Assembly (NCBI GenBank): GCA_030041535.1
Contig: JASHNR010000009.1
Coordinates: forward strand, 1-48,399
Direction: 5' to 3'
DNA length: 48,399 nucleotides
DNA from: Nitrosopumilaceae archaeon
Lineage (GTDB): Archaea > Thermoproteota > Nitrososphaeria > Nitrososphaerales > Nitrosopumilaceae
Position 1 is the stretch's first letter, and each line of letters opens with the position of its first letter. Both the position numbers and the translations under genes were made by a program. The notes beneath the pieces are model-generated. The model saw only the letters and a list, made by a program, of their open reading frames with translations, searched no databases and was not told the DNA's origin. This document shows positions 1 through 7,652 of this stretch, piece by piece.

Positions 1-2
1 GT

Positions 3-599
3 GACAATCAGGGAGTTTTTCTAGAATCTTTGGTTAAGAAAGGATTTACTCATACTCCACCAAATCCCGCACAACAAATGGCGAGACAACCTGCTCCAAT
101 TGCACATAAGGCAAAAACAACCGCTATTTTCATAAACAATATATCAAGACAAATTACTTTTCAGATAACAAATGAAAATACTAAACCTAATGAAAACATA
201 AAAGAAATCTTAGACGTTCTTTCACTGATTGGTTTTCCGAGTCAAGAATCAGTAGAGCGAATTGATATTCATGGGAATGTAACCATAAAAACACAAGATG
301 TAAAAGCTTCTGATCTAGTTTCTTCTGTTATTACTGATAAATTTAAAACAAAAGCTGATCAAGTATTCAAACGTGACGTAAAAGTCATTGGTTTGAGATT
401 ATCAACAAAAGAACCAATCATAGGAGGCGTTTCGAAAACTCCTTTTGTGATTCTTATTGAGCCCTTATTCACAGATGATAGTGATACTAAGATGATTGCA
501 AACCTGACTTATAATACAAGTAACGCTGATTCTGCGTTAGAGTTTTCACAAAATTTATACGAAAGTTTAAAGCAAATAATATCAGGATTTGGAGAATAG
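3..599 (+). CDS. Hypothetical protein, 5' end cut by window edge
   Basis: The frame is open all the way to the left edge. A TTG at 30 could start it, but sense codons continue upstream of it without a stop, so the true start is probably outside the window. About 198 residues are visible. There is a Pro/Gln/Ala-rich linker near the visible N-terminus, then an alpha/beta region with no motif I recognise. No signal peptide or membrane segment is seen in the visible part. It ends one base before the next gene, whose start is preceded by GGAG inside this gene's last codons, so the two are probably co-transcribed. Function unknown. Confidence 0.7.
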   Translation, partial: DNQGVFLESLVKKGFTHTPPNPAQQMARQPAPIAHKAKTTAIFINNISRQITFQITNENTKPNENIKEILDVLSLIGFPSQESVERIDIHGNVTIKTQDVKASDLVSSVITDKFKTKADQVFKRDVKVIGLRLSTKEPIIGGVSKTPFVILIEPLFTDDSDTKMIANLTYNTSNADSALEFSQNLYESLKQIISGFGE

Positions 600-600
600 T

Positions 601-972
601 ATGTTAAGCGAAAAAACACAATCGGTCTCAACTTCTGGTAGTCACATCTTACAAAACGTGATTGACAAAAATATTATGGATTATCAAAAATCGATGCTTG
701 ATTTAATTACCAACTTACATCGTGTACAAATTCTTGTTCAAATGAATAATCTTCAAGAAGAGTATGATCCTGAAGAAGATTTCAAATGGTTCACATCGGG
801 TGAAGTTGATACTATAAGCTTCAAAGGAAAATACATTGCAATTTGGAAAAAACAGATAGTCGGTAGTGGCGAAAGTGCAGTAGAAGTAGAAAGATTAGCT
901 AAGGCTTACTGTGGAGAAAATTGCACTCCTGCAATAGTATACATACCTGAAAAAGAAGACGCTATTCTCTAA
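601..972 (+). CDS. DUF5678-like small protein
   Basis: This is a 123-aa soluble protein. The N-terminal half (about residues 1-65) is Gln/Asn-rich and probably helical. The C-terminal half has the pattern I associate with DUF5678: a 'GKYIAIW' strand, a 'KQIVGSG' strand, a helix, then 'AIVYIPE'. I chose the ATG at 601 over a TTG at 589 because GGAG sits at 591-594. It lies one base after the upstream gene and its 3' end overlaps the convergent protease-like gene by 11 bp. DUF5678 has no established biochemical function; the family call is from pattern memory. Confidence 0.7.
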   Translation: MLSEKTQSVSTSGSHILQNVIDKNIMDYQKSMLDLITNLHRVQILVQMNNLQEEYDPEEDFKWFTSGEVDTISFKGKYIAIWKKQIVGSGESAVEVERLAKAYCGENCTPAIVYIPEKEDAIL

Positions 973-1381
973 GAATATTTGTTTTCAGAGATTTTCCGCT
1001 AAAACAAACTTCAAAATTTTCAAAAAAGTTTATTCTGCCAAGTAGTTGCTGGTGTGGTTTACCCTCAGTAAAAGCTATTTTTGATTTGATAATATCATTA
1101 TCTATCTTTAACTCTATTTCATGTAAATATGCAATACGAGACTCTCCAAATACACCAGCAATGTCAATTTGTATTCCTGATTTGATGTCATATCCAAGCA
1201 CTTTACAATCATCCTCATTGAAGACGCTGACAAAAGCACCACTATCAACCAAAGGATAGAATGTTTTCCACTCACCCAATATGGATCTTAATTGTATTGG
1301 AATTGTTGGGACGTGGATTGTGCCAAATGCCTTAGATTGTCTTGGTGCCCAATCAAATGTATGGCTGTCATCGGTAGTCAT
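962..1381 (-). CDS. Retropepsin-like aspartyl protease domain protein
   Basis: This 139-aa protein carries 'PLVDSGA' (residues 43-49), the catalytic Asp-Ser-Gly turn of clan AA aspartic proteases. Near the end it has 'LLGRINFF' (113-120), which matches the hydrophobic-hydrophobic-Gly motif that follows the second half of a retropepsin fold. A single-domain enzyme of this size would work as a homodimer. No signal peptide or membrane anchor is present, so it is probably cytoplasmic. An ATAAAT-type TATA element at about 1405-1412 lies 25 bp before the ATG, fitting a leaderless transcript. It converges on the DUF5678-like gene with an 11-bp overlap. The substrate is unknown. Confidence 0.7.
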   Translation of the reverse strand: MTTDDSHTFDWAPRQSKAFGTIHVPTIPIQLRSILGEWKTFYPLVDSGAFVSVFNEDDCKVLGYDIKSGIQIDIAGVFGESRIAYLHEIELKIDNDIIKSKIAFTEGKPHQQLLGRINFFENFEVCFSGKSLKTNILRE

Positions 1382-1438
1382 TACTTATTTTACTTCTGAA
1401 CTGCTATTTATGAGACGCTAAAAAACTTGTTAAGTTAT

Positions 1439-1639
1439 TTAAATTGGGTTTTCCTGTCTTCTTCCTTCAAACTTTCTCAGGCCTGCAAGCATATTCTGCG
1501 TCGATACGTGAAATTTCCATTCAGAGAAGGCGTCAAAGTTTCCAAGTGCTTCTTTCTCGCATGCGAGTGTACCTGTCGAACTTTTTGGTATTCTTTCCAG
1601 GTATGTTTCCCTGCTTCGAAGCGAATCGAGAAGATCCAT
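1439..1639 (-). pseudogene. Probable tyrosine recombinase N-terminal remnant
   Basis: A 66-codon frame starts at an ATG 26 bp downstream of a TATA-like element (minus strand, about 1662-1669). Its helical, charged sequence ('SSTGTLACEKEALGNFDAF' and 'MLAGLRKFEGRR') resembles the SAM-like core-binding domain at the start of archaeal XerA/phage-type integrases, in which a helix ending in 'F..F' precedes a short linker. The frame stops at 1439-1441 and no catalytic R..HxxR..Y domain follows, so if the resemblance is right this is a truncated copy. It could instead be a genuine 66-aa protein. The family call is from memory. Confidence 0.4.
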
Positions 1640-1702
1640 TCAAAATTGAGGCAGAACTGCGATATTTAAGTTACCGATTATTAATCTCAAATGATTAATA
1701 TT

Positions 1703-1720
1703 CGCATCATTATTAATGCG
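1703..1720 (+). promoter_or_regulatory. bioA promoter with dyad over the TATA element
   Basis: ATTATTAAT at 1709-1717 lies about 29 bp before the bioA ATG, the right distance for an archaeal TATA box of a leaderless mRNA. It sits inside a short dyad, TCGCAT (1702-1707) with ATGCGA (1716-1721), so a bound repressor would block TBP. The dyad is short, so its role is inferred. The larger gap 1640-1740 holds no gene. Confidence 0.4.
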
Positions 1721-1740
1721 ACAAGTTTAGAGACTCCCAC

Positions 1741-3057
1741 ATGCACAGCTACGTTTGGCATCCATATACTCAGATGAACGAATGGCCAAACTTTGATGTC
1801 ATTGTACGAGGAAAAGGAATGTGGCTTTATGACTCTAAAGGAAATCGTCTGCTAGATGGAGTTGCAAGCATGTGGTGTAATGTATGGGGTCATTCAAGAG
1901 ATGAGCTAGTAAAATCAATGATATCTCAGACAAGGAAATTGCAGCACTCGTCTCTTTTCAATCTTACAAATGACAAGGCAGAAGATCTTGCGTCAAAGCT
2001 TGTGAGACTGGCACCAGGCATGTATAAGGTGTTTTATTCAGACGACGGCTCTACTGCCATGGAAGTTTCTGCAAAGATGGCTTTGCAGTATTGGCACAAT
2101 ATAGGTGAGAAGAAGAAAACAAAGTTTGTCACACTTGAAAATGGGTATCATGGAGACACCATCGGAGCAATGTCACTTGGATATGTTCCATCGTTTTTTT
2201 CAAGATACAAATCCATTTTGTTTCCTGTAATCAGCACTCCATCTCCCAATAGTTACAGGATTCCAAATGGTTTTACTTTGGAGGAATTTCAAAACCATTG
2301 CATAGATAAAATAGAAAAAACACTATCACGAAATGACAACATTGCAGCTTTTGTCATGGAAAGCGGCGCACAGATAGCTGGCGGCATTACCATATATCCG
2401 GATGGTTTTCAGAAAAAGATCAGTACCCTGTGCAGAAGACATGGTGTTTTATTCATACTAGATGAGATTGCCACAGGTTTTGGAAGACTTGGTTCCATGA
2501 TTGAATACCAAAACCAAGAAAGCAGACCTGACATAGTATCCTTTGGCAAAATGCTAACGGCTGGTTATTTACCACTTGCGGTCACGTTAGCGAACAAGAA
2601 AGTCTATGATTCATTTTTAGGACAGTATCAAGAAATGAAGCATTTTTTCCATGGACATACATTCACCGGCAATCCCTTGGCTTGTGCAACTGCAATTACA
2701 AACCTTGCACTTTACAAAAAATACAATATCATCTCAAAGATCAAAAAAAGCTCCTCATATCTTCAAAGACGAATTGAAGAGATTTCAGGACTAGGGATAG
2801 TTGGCGATGTAAGACACAAAGGAATGATTATGGGAATAGAGCTTGTCAGTAACAAGATAACAAAGTCTCCAGTTGCACCTGAAAAACACATACATCAAAG
2901 AATTTTCAATGAAGCAAAAAAACACAAAATTTACCTAAGAACACTTGGACCCATAGTAATGATTGTACCGCCTCTTGCAATCCCTGAAAATGAACTTGAC
3001 TTTTTGGTTAACGGCGTAATAGATACCATAAAAAAAGTCACAGAAAAAATATTGTAA
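1741..3057 (+). CDS. bioA: Adenosylmethionine-8-amino-7-oxononanoate aminotransferase
   Basis: BioA converts 7-keto-8-aminopelargonic acid to 7,8-diaminopelargonic acid using S-adenosylmethionine as amino donor, with PLP as cofactor. The family-specific 'WHPYTQM' is at residues 6-12. The fold-type I aminotransferase signature 'DEIATGFGR' is at 241-249, and the PLP lysine is K270 in 'SFGKMLTAGY'. The length of 438 aa is normal. The ATG at 1741 fits the upstream TATA element. bioB and bioF follow on the same strand; a 96-bp gap with its own dyad separates bioA from bioB. bioD is not in the window. Confidence 0.95.
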   Translation: MHSYVWHPYTQMNEWPNFDVIVRGKGMWLYDSKGNRLLDGVASMWCNVWGHSRDELVKSMISQTRKLQHSSLFNLTNDKAEDLASKLVRLAPGMYKVFYSDDGSTAMEVSAKMALQYWHNIGEKKKTKFVTLENGYHGDTIGAMSLGYVPSFFSRYKSILFPVISTPSPNSYRIPNGFTLEEFQNHCIDKIEKTLSRNDNIAAFVMESGAQIAGGITIYPDGFQKKISTLCRRHGVLFILDEIATGFGRLGSMIEYQNQESRPDIVSFGKMLTAGYLPLAVTLANKKVYDSFLGQYQEMKHFFHGHTFTGNPLACATAITNLALYKKYNIISKIKKSSSYLQRRIEEISGLGIVGDVRHKGMIMGIELVSNKITKSPVAPEKHIHQRIFNEAKKHKIYLRTLGPIVMIVPPLAIPENELDFLVNGVIDTIKKVTEKIL

Positions 3058-3083
3058 TTTGAATATGCCGGGTATTTTTGGAA

Positions 3084-3115
3084 TAGTAAACCAATTGAAT
3101 ATTATCAGTTTACCA
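3084..3115 (+). promoter_or_regulatory. BirA-type biotin operator in front of bioB
   Basis: TAGTAAACC (3084-3092) and AGTTTACCA (3107-3115) form an inverted repeat (core GTAAAC/GTTTAC) separated by 14 bp. The known BirA operator consensus is TTGTAAACC, a spacer of 14-16, then GGTTTACAA; both arms match at most positions and the spacer fits. It lies just upstream of a TATA-like CTTAATTAATA (about 3122-3132) that is positioned for a leaderless bioB mRNA. A biotin-responsive repressor here is inferred; no birA gene is in the window. Confidence 0.6.
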
Positions 3116-3153
3116 TAACAATCTTAATTAATAGAACCCAAAAAAAATATCCT

Positions 3154-4134
3154 ATGAATTCAGAACACGAATTTATCACTTTATGCAAGGACAAGATATT
3201 ATCAGGTCATAGCATTACAACTCTTGACGCTGAAAGACTTGTCAACATTTCAGATGAATCATTACAATTCTTATCAGATGCAGCAAACGAGATCACGCGC
3301 AAGATAAGTGGCAATCTGGTAGATGTAGAATCTCTAATCAATGCAAAAAAAGGAAAATGTCAAGAGGACTGTACATTTTGTTCCCAATCAGCATTCTACA
3401 AGAGCGGGATTGATACATACAAATTATTGCCAGCTGATATCATAGTTCAAAATGCTAAAATGTCAAAAGAAGAGGGAGTCAAGAGCTTTTGTCTTGTTTG
3501 CGCATGGCGAGGTCCAACTCAAAGCGATTTTGCCCAGATTTGCGATATCATAAAAGAGATAAACAATAAAGTTGGAATTGAAGTAAACTGTTCTCTTGGG
3601 TTCATAGACGAGAGCATGGCATTGCAACTCAAAAAATTAGGAGTGAAACGATACAATCACAATCTAGAAGCATCAAGAAGTTTCTTCTCTAAAATATGCA
3701 CGACTCACACATATGATGACAGGATGAATACTAATATGACAATAAAGAAAGTGGGTCTTGAACTGTGCTGCGGCGGAATCATTGGAATGGGAGAGACCAG
3801 AATGCAAAGGCTAGAGCTTGGCCTTGACTTGGCAAACCTCAGTCCAGAGGAATGCCCAATAAACATACTTGTTCCGCAAAAGGGAACTCCACTTGAAGTG
3901 CAGTCAAGGATTTCTCTGCAGGAAATTCTGCGCACGATAGCTGTCTTTAGATTTTTAATGCCAAAAACCATCTTGAAGATAGCTGGGGGTAGAGAAGTGT
4001 ACCTCTCAAGCGAACAAGAAAAAGCTCTTCTTGGAGGTGCCAACGGTATCATCACTGGAGGATACCTCACAATAGGTGGAAACTCTCCGGTGGAAGACTT
4101 TGATATGATATCAAAGATAGGCCTTGAAGCCTAG
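3154..4134 (+). CDS. bioB: Biotin synthase (radical SAM)
   Basis: BioB inserts sulfur into dethiobiotin to make biotin. The radical-SAM cysteines are C69, C73 and C76 in 'CQEDCTFC', ligating the [4Fe-4S] cluster. The conserved 'YNHNLEAS' follows, and 'AGGRE' near residue 275 matches the BioB C-terminal half. Length 326 aa is typical. The ATG lies about 26 bp downstream of an AT-rich TATA element and the BirA-type dyad. The 3' end overlaps bioF by 11 bp, so the two are probably translated as a pair. Confidence 0.95.
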   Translation: MNSEHEFITLCKDKILSGHSITTLDAERLVNISDESLQFLSDAANEITRKISGNLVDVESLINAKKGKCQEDCTFCSQSAFYKSGIDTYKLLPADIIVQNAKMSKEEGVKSFCLVCAWRGPTQSDFAQICDIIKEINNKVGIEVNCSLGFIDESMALQLKKLGVKRYNHNLEASRSFFSKICTTHTYDDRMNTNMTIKKVGLELCCGGIIGMGETRMQRLELGLDLANLSPEECPINILVPQKGTPLEVQSRISLQEILRTIAVFRFLMPKTILKIAGGREVYLSSEQEKALLGGANGIITGGYLTIGGNSPVEDFDMISKIGLEA

Positions 4135-5254
4135 GTTTAATTTTATAAATGCAAGACTTGCAGAGATAAAAAGATCCAATCTATATCGTAATCTGTTTGA
4201 CAACAAAGTTTCAGGCCCATATATTTTCATAAAGGGAAAAAAACTTGTCAACCTGTCCTCTAATGATTATCTTGGGCTAGGGCGCACCAAGATAACATCT
4301 ATGCAGGTCCAGTCAAGCTCAAGGCTGGTAGCAGGCAACGACGCTTTATTTAAAAAACTAGAATCTAAACTTGCAAGACACAAATACCAAGAAGCTGCGC
4401 TTACATTTCCAACTGGATACATGGCAAACTTGGGAATCGTTTCAATCCTACCACAAAAAAATGATCTGATATTAAGTGATGAACTCAATCATGCAAGCAT
4501 AATAGACTCTTGTAGATTATCACGTGCAAAAAAGGCAATCTACAAACATAACAACATGCAAGACTTAGAAAAAAAACTGAGAAAAGACAGGCGACGCAAA
4601 TTTATAGTTACCGAAGGAATCTTTTCCATGAACGGAGATTTTTCAAAGTTAAAAGAGATCTCAGAATTGTGCAAAAAATATAATGCATTTTTGATCCTAG
4701 ATGACGCACATGGAGATTTTGTTGCAGGCACGGACGGACAAGGATCTGCAGAGTATCTCGGAGTGTCCAAAAAAATAGATGTGTACATCAGCAGTCTTAG
4801 CAAGGGCCTTGGGGCATTTGGAGGATATGTTGCCTCAAAAAAAGAAATCATTGAACTTGCCATAAACACTTCACGACCTTTTATCTACACTTCTGCGTTG
4901 CCAAACTTTCTGGTGCAGGTATCACTAGACAAAATATCCTCAAACAGAGAACAAAAAAGAATCAAGCTATGGAAAAATATCAGCATGATGCGAAAAGGAT
5001 TAGAATCGATTGGGTACAAAGTAGGCTCTCAGAGTCAGATCATCCCGGTAATAATTGGAGATGAGAAAAAGGCCATTGAATTTGGCCAATATTTATCAAG
5101 TAATGGAATTTTTGCACAACCAATAAGGTACCCCACCGTAGAACTAGGTGCTGCAAGAATTCGAATTTCTGTTACTTCATGGTTGACAGGCGATACCATT
5201 ACAAGATCACTTGATGTATTTGAAAAAGCAGGAAAAAAGTTTAAAATTACATGA
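4124..5254 (+). CDS. bioF: 8-amino-7-oxononanoate synthase
   Basis: BioF condenses pimeloyl thioester with L-alanine, releasing CO2, to start the biotin ring pathway. This alpha-oxoamine synthase has 'LSSNDYLGL' at about residues 44-52, 'DDAHGDF' around 193-199 and the PLP lysine K227 in 'SSLSKGLGAFGG'. At 376 aa it is close to the usual length. It starts at a TTG inside the last codons of bioB (11-bp overlap), which suggests translational coupling. A perfect 9-bp hairpin follows 33 bp after its stop. Confidence 0.93.
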   Translation: MKPRFNFINARLAEIKRSNLYRNLFDNKVSGPYIFIKGKKLVNLSSNDYLGLGRTKITSMQVQSSSRLVAGNDALFKKLESKLARHKYQEAALTFPTGYMANLGIVSILPQKNDLILSDELNHASIIDSCRLSRAKKAIYKHNNMQDLEKKLRKDRRRKFIVTEGIFSMNGDFSKLKEISELCKKYNAFLILDDAHGDFVAGTDGQGSAEYLGVSKKIDVYISSLSKGLGAFGGYVASKKEIIELAINTSRPFIYTSALPNFLVQVSLDKISSNREQKRIKLWKNISMMRKGLESIGYKVGSQSQIIPVIIGDEKKAIEFGQYLSSNGIFAQPIRYPTVELGAARIRISVTSWLTGDTITRSLDVFEKAGKKFKIT

Positions 5255-5286
5255 CTTGCGTTCAAAGAAAGTAGAAATAAACAAAC

Positions 5287-5315
5287 TAGAAAAATGCTAA
5301 AAAATTATTTTTCTA
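5287..5315 (+). terminator. Possible terminator between bioF and convergent mini-gene
   Basis: TAGAAAAAT (5287-5295) and ATTTTTCTA (5307-5315) are perfect inverted copies with an 11-nt spacer, followed by ATTTTATA. The structure is AT-only and symmetric, so it could end bioF transcription, that of the minus-strand mini-gene, or both. Confidence 0.4.
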
Positions 5316-5353
5316 ATTTTATAAATAAAAAAGGTTCAAAATTAGAGACATCG

Positions 5354-5473
5354 CTATTCTAATTCTGAGGTTTCCTCTTGTTCATCTACATTTGCATCTA
5401 CTTCGGTGGTTTCTTCTTGAATTTCTGTAGCAGGTGCAGACTGATGGGATTCATCTGATTCGATTGAAGACAT
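5354..5473 (-). CDS. Small acidic protein, 39 aa
   Basis: An ATG frame of 39 codons ends in TAG. The product is very acidic (about a dozen Glu/Asp, no Lys or Arg) and rich in Ser, Thr and Gln, so it is probably disordered. It sits in an otherwise empty 420-bp gap between bioF and ccdA. A TATA-like TCTATATGA lies about 40 bp upstream of the ATG. It has no C-terminal diglycine, which argues against a SAMP or ubiquitin-like modifier. There is no recognised family. A real gene is plausible from the uniform acidic composition, but short frames of this kind can be chance. Confidence 0.45.
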   Translation of the reverse strand: MSSIESDESHQSAPATEIQEETTEVDANVDEQEETSELE

Positions 5474-5673
5474 GTTGTATCAAGTGTTTCATCGATTTAG
5501 AACCTTATTCATATAGAATTAGTTTGCATATGCGCCCTATGATGCCAGCAGATCAGATATAGTCATTACAATTTCTTGGTATTTCGTAGGAAGATTTTGT
5601 TCAAAAAACACATGGATGTGATTTGGATTAGATTTGGAACAAGGTATTAATAAAAAAAGGCGCCATCTAGTGC

Positions 5674-6405
5674 ATGGTCGAGCTAAGCATAGGCATTGCA
5701 GTTGTGGCAGGATTGGGCTCTTTTCTTGCTCCCTGTATTTTACCCATGATTCCAGCTTTTCTTGCATATATTTCTGGAACTACATTGTCTGAGCTTCAGA
5801 GAAACAACGGTACAGTCAATCTTGTTGCAAGCAGACTAAATATTTTGTTAAATACAGTATTTTTCGTAGCTGGGTTTACAGTTGTTTTTTCAGTTCTAGG
5901 CGTTGTACTCAATAGTGTAGTATCAACTAGCGCAGGAAAGTTACTTGCTGACTTTAACCATGTAGGAGGAATCATAATAATTGCGTTTGGAGTGTTCATG
6001 TTGTTGTCTTCAAAAATATCCCGGCTAAATTTTGAAAAGAAGATAATTCCAAATAGGACAAAAACGAGTTACCCTCTCTCTTTTGTATTCGGACTTGCCT
6101 TTGCTACAGGCTGGACTCCATGCATAGGCCCTATCTTGGGCAGCATCTTGACACTTGCCGCTACCTCGCCTGGTCATGCTTTTGTTTTGTTACTTAGTTA
6201 TTCTATTGGACTTGGAATACCATTCATACTAATGGGCATATTCTTTTCAAGATTTACAAGATTCATCAAATCAATGAGTAAGCATTTGAAATATTATTCA
6301 ATCATCATGGGATCATTTATTGTACTACTTGGAGTCTTGGTGTACACAAACCAGTTAGCAGATATTGCAAGCTTTCCTCTGCTAAACAATATTTTGTTAG
6401 GATGA
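5674..6405 (+). CDS. ccdA: CcdA-type thiol:disulfide transporter
   Basis: CcdA moves reducing equivalents from cytoplasmic thioredoxin across the membrane to extracytoplasmic thiol proteins. This 243-aa protein has about six hydrophobic segments. The two redox cysteines lie in the duplicated CxxP-like contexts 'LAPCILPMIPAF' (C21) and 'GWTPCIGP' (C150). A TATA-like TATTAATAA (about 5644-5652) precedes the ATG by about 26 bp, so the mRNA is probably leaderless. The downstream gene starts within its stop codon (ATGA, 4-bp overlap) and encodes the likely redox partner. Confidence 0.92.
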   Translation: MVELSIGIAVVAGLGSFLAPCILPMIPAFLAYISGTTLSELQRNNGTVNLVASRLNILLNTVFFVAGFTVVFSVLGVVLNSVVSTSAGKLLADFNHVGGIIIIAFGVFMLLSSKISRLNFEKKIIPNRTKTSYPLSFVFGLAFATGWTPCIGPILGSILTLAATSPGHAFVLLLSYSIGLGIPFILMGIFFSRFTRFIKSMSKHLKYYSIIMGSFIVLLGVLVYTNQLADIASFPLLNNILLG

Positions 6406-7532
6406 TACCACAGATGAAAAAAGAGATCAAAAGCGCAATCATTACCGGAATAATCATCATAGCAGCAATAGCTGGCATTGCGGCATACTTTACGTCACTA
6501 GACCAGCCAGAAATAAATGAAAACTCTAACCTGCTTCAACCAACTTCAGGTAACTCGTCAATACCAATAAATGAAAATCAATATCCATTAGCTCCTGATC
6601 TAGTTGGAATTTCAGGCTACATCAATACAACACCTGATGCACTAGAAGAAGCTATGAAAAACAAGGTTGTGCTTTATGATTTTTGGACGTATAGTTGTAT
6701 CAACTGTCTGCGAACACTCCCATATCTAAAAGAATGGAATGAAAAATATGCAGACAAGGGACTGCTCATAATTGGAATCCATTCACCGGAATTTGATTTT
6801 GAAAAAGATATCAACAATGTTGAGATGGCTGTGCAAAAATATAACATAACATATCCTGTTGTGTTAGACAGTGATCACGATACATGGGACGCCTTTGGCA
6901 ATAGGTACTGGCCTGCAGAATACATGACAGATTATCTTGGGCACATAAGGCATGTGCACTTTGGAGAAGGAGATTACAACATAACAGAAACAACAATACA
7001 GCAATTATTAGAACAACGCTCGCAGGCCCTTGGATTAAATGTCAATGTCAACATGTCACTAGTAAATCTTGTACCGCATGAATTTTCAGACCAAGAAACA
7101 CCAGAACTTTATTTTGGGTATGATTTTGCAACGGGTCGAAGTTTCATTGGAAATCAAGAGGGGTTTCAGCCAGACAATACAGTGACGTATTCACTTCCTT
7201 CCAGTTTGCAGCAAGATCATTTCTATCTTGATGGAGACTGGCAAAATCTACCAGATAGTATGAAACTGGCATCTGACACTGGCAAGATAGTGCTCCCATA
7301 CTATGCAAAGGATGTTCACATAGTGGCTGCAGGCCCCAACGTGGCTGTACAAGTGCTGCTTGATGGAAACCCTGTTGGAACAAGCGATGCAGGACTAGAC
7401 ACACAAAATAGCACGGTCCAGGTATCAGAGAACAGGTTGTATAATGTCATTTCGTCCCAGCAGGCAGGCGCGCACACTCTAACTCTAATAGCAAAACCGG
7501 GATTTCAAATCTATACATTCACGTTTGGATAG
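6402..7532 (+). CDS. Membrane-anchored DipZ-like thioredoxin
   Basis: This 376-aa protein starts with an N-terminal signal anchor (residues about 10-30), placing the rest outside the cell. A thioredoxin fold follows, with the unusual redox motif 'WTYSCINC' (C99, C102). A C-terminal beta-rich domain (about 240-376) ends in 'IYTFTFG', close to the end of actinobacterial DipZ. In DipZ a CcdA domain, a CINC thioredoxin and this carbohydrate-binding-module-like domain form one chain; here CcdA is a separate gene with a 4-bp overlap. It probably reduces extracytoplasmic disulfides, possibly in copper proteins or cytochromes. The substrate is unknown. Confidence 0.88.
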   Translation: MIPQMKKEIKSAIITGIIIIAAIAGIAAYFTSLDQPEINENSNLLQPTSGNSSIPINENQYPLAPDLVGISGYINTTPDALEEAMKNKVVLYDFWTYSCINCLRTLPYLKEWNEKYADKGLLIIGIHSPEFDFEKDINNVEMAVQKYNITYPVVLDSDHDTWDAFGNRYWPAEYMTDYLGHIRHVHFGEGDYNITETTIQQLLEQRSQALGLNVNVNMSLVNLVPHEFSDQETPELYFGYDFATGRSFIGNQEGFQPDNTVTYSLPSSLQQDHFYLDGDWQNLPDSMKLASDTGKIVLPYYAKDVHIVAAGPNVAVQVLLDGNPVGTSDAGLDTQNSTVQVSENRLYNVISSQQAGAHTLTLIAKPGFQIYTFTFG

Positions 7533-7540
7533 TCGTGTCA

Positions 7541-7582
7541 ATAATTAATGTTTCTAAATTCGAATTTTGAAACATTAATTAT
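7541..7582. repeat. 42-bp near-perfect palindrome, copy 1 of TTCGAA dyad
   Basis: The whole 42 bp is symmetric except for one position on each side. The outer arms are ATAATTAATGTTTC and its exact complement, around the centre AAATTCGAATTT. Its core (7551-7576) recurs at 12189-12214 and 12270-12295 on the opposite strand. It lies 8 bp after the thioredoxin-like gene and may act as terminator or as a protein-binding site. Confidence 0.75.
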
Positions 7583-7602
7583 CAAAGGCAGCAAATCACA
7601 CC

Positions 7603-7634
7603 TGTAACTGCAGCAATGTGTCACTGCAGTTACA
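7603..7634 (+). promoter_or_regulatory. 11-bp hairpin/operator upstream of the CdvB paralogue
   Basis: TGTAACTGCAG (7603-7613) and CTGCAGTTACA (7624-7634) are perfect inverted copies with a 10-nt spacer. There is no T-run after it on the plus strand. It ends about 20 bp upstream of the TATA-like TTTAAAATA at 7656-7664. Position and symmetry suit an operator for the ESCRT-III-like gene better than a terminator; this is inference. Confidence 0.5.
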
Positions 7635-7652
7635 CCCATACACAGAACATGA

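Noticed and set aside
1427-1698. Two plus-strand frames of 80-84 codons
   Set aside because: They overlap the minus-strand recombinase-like frame, which has the better promoter and protein-like composition; the plus-strand products are Cys/Phe-rich nonsense.
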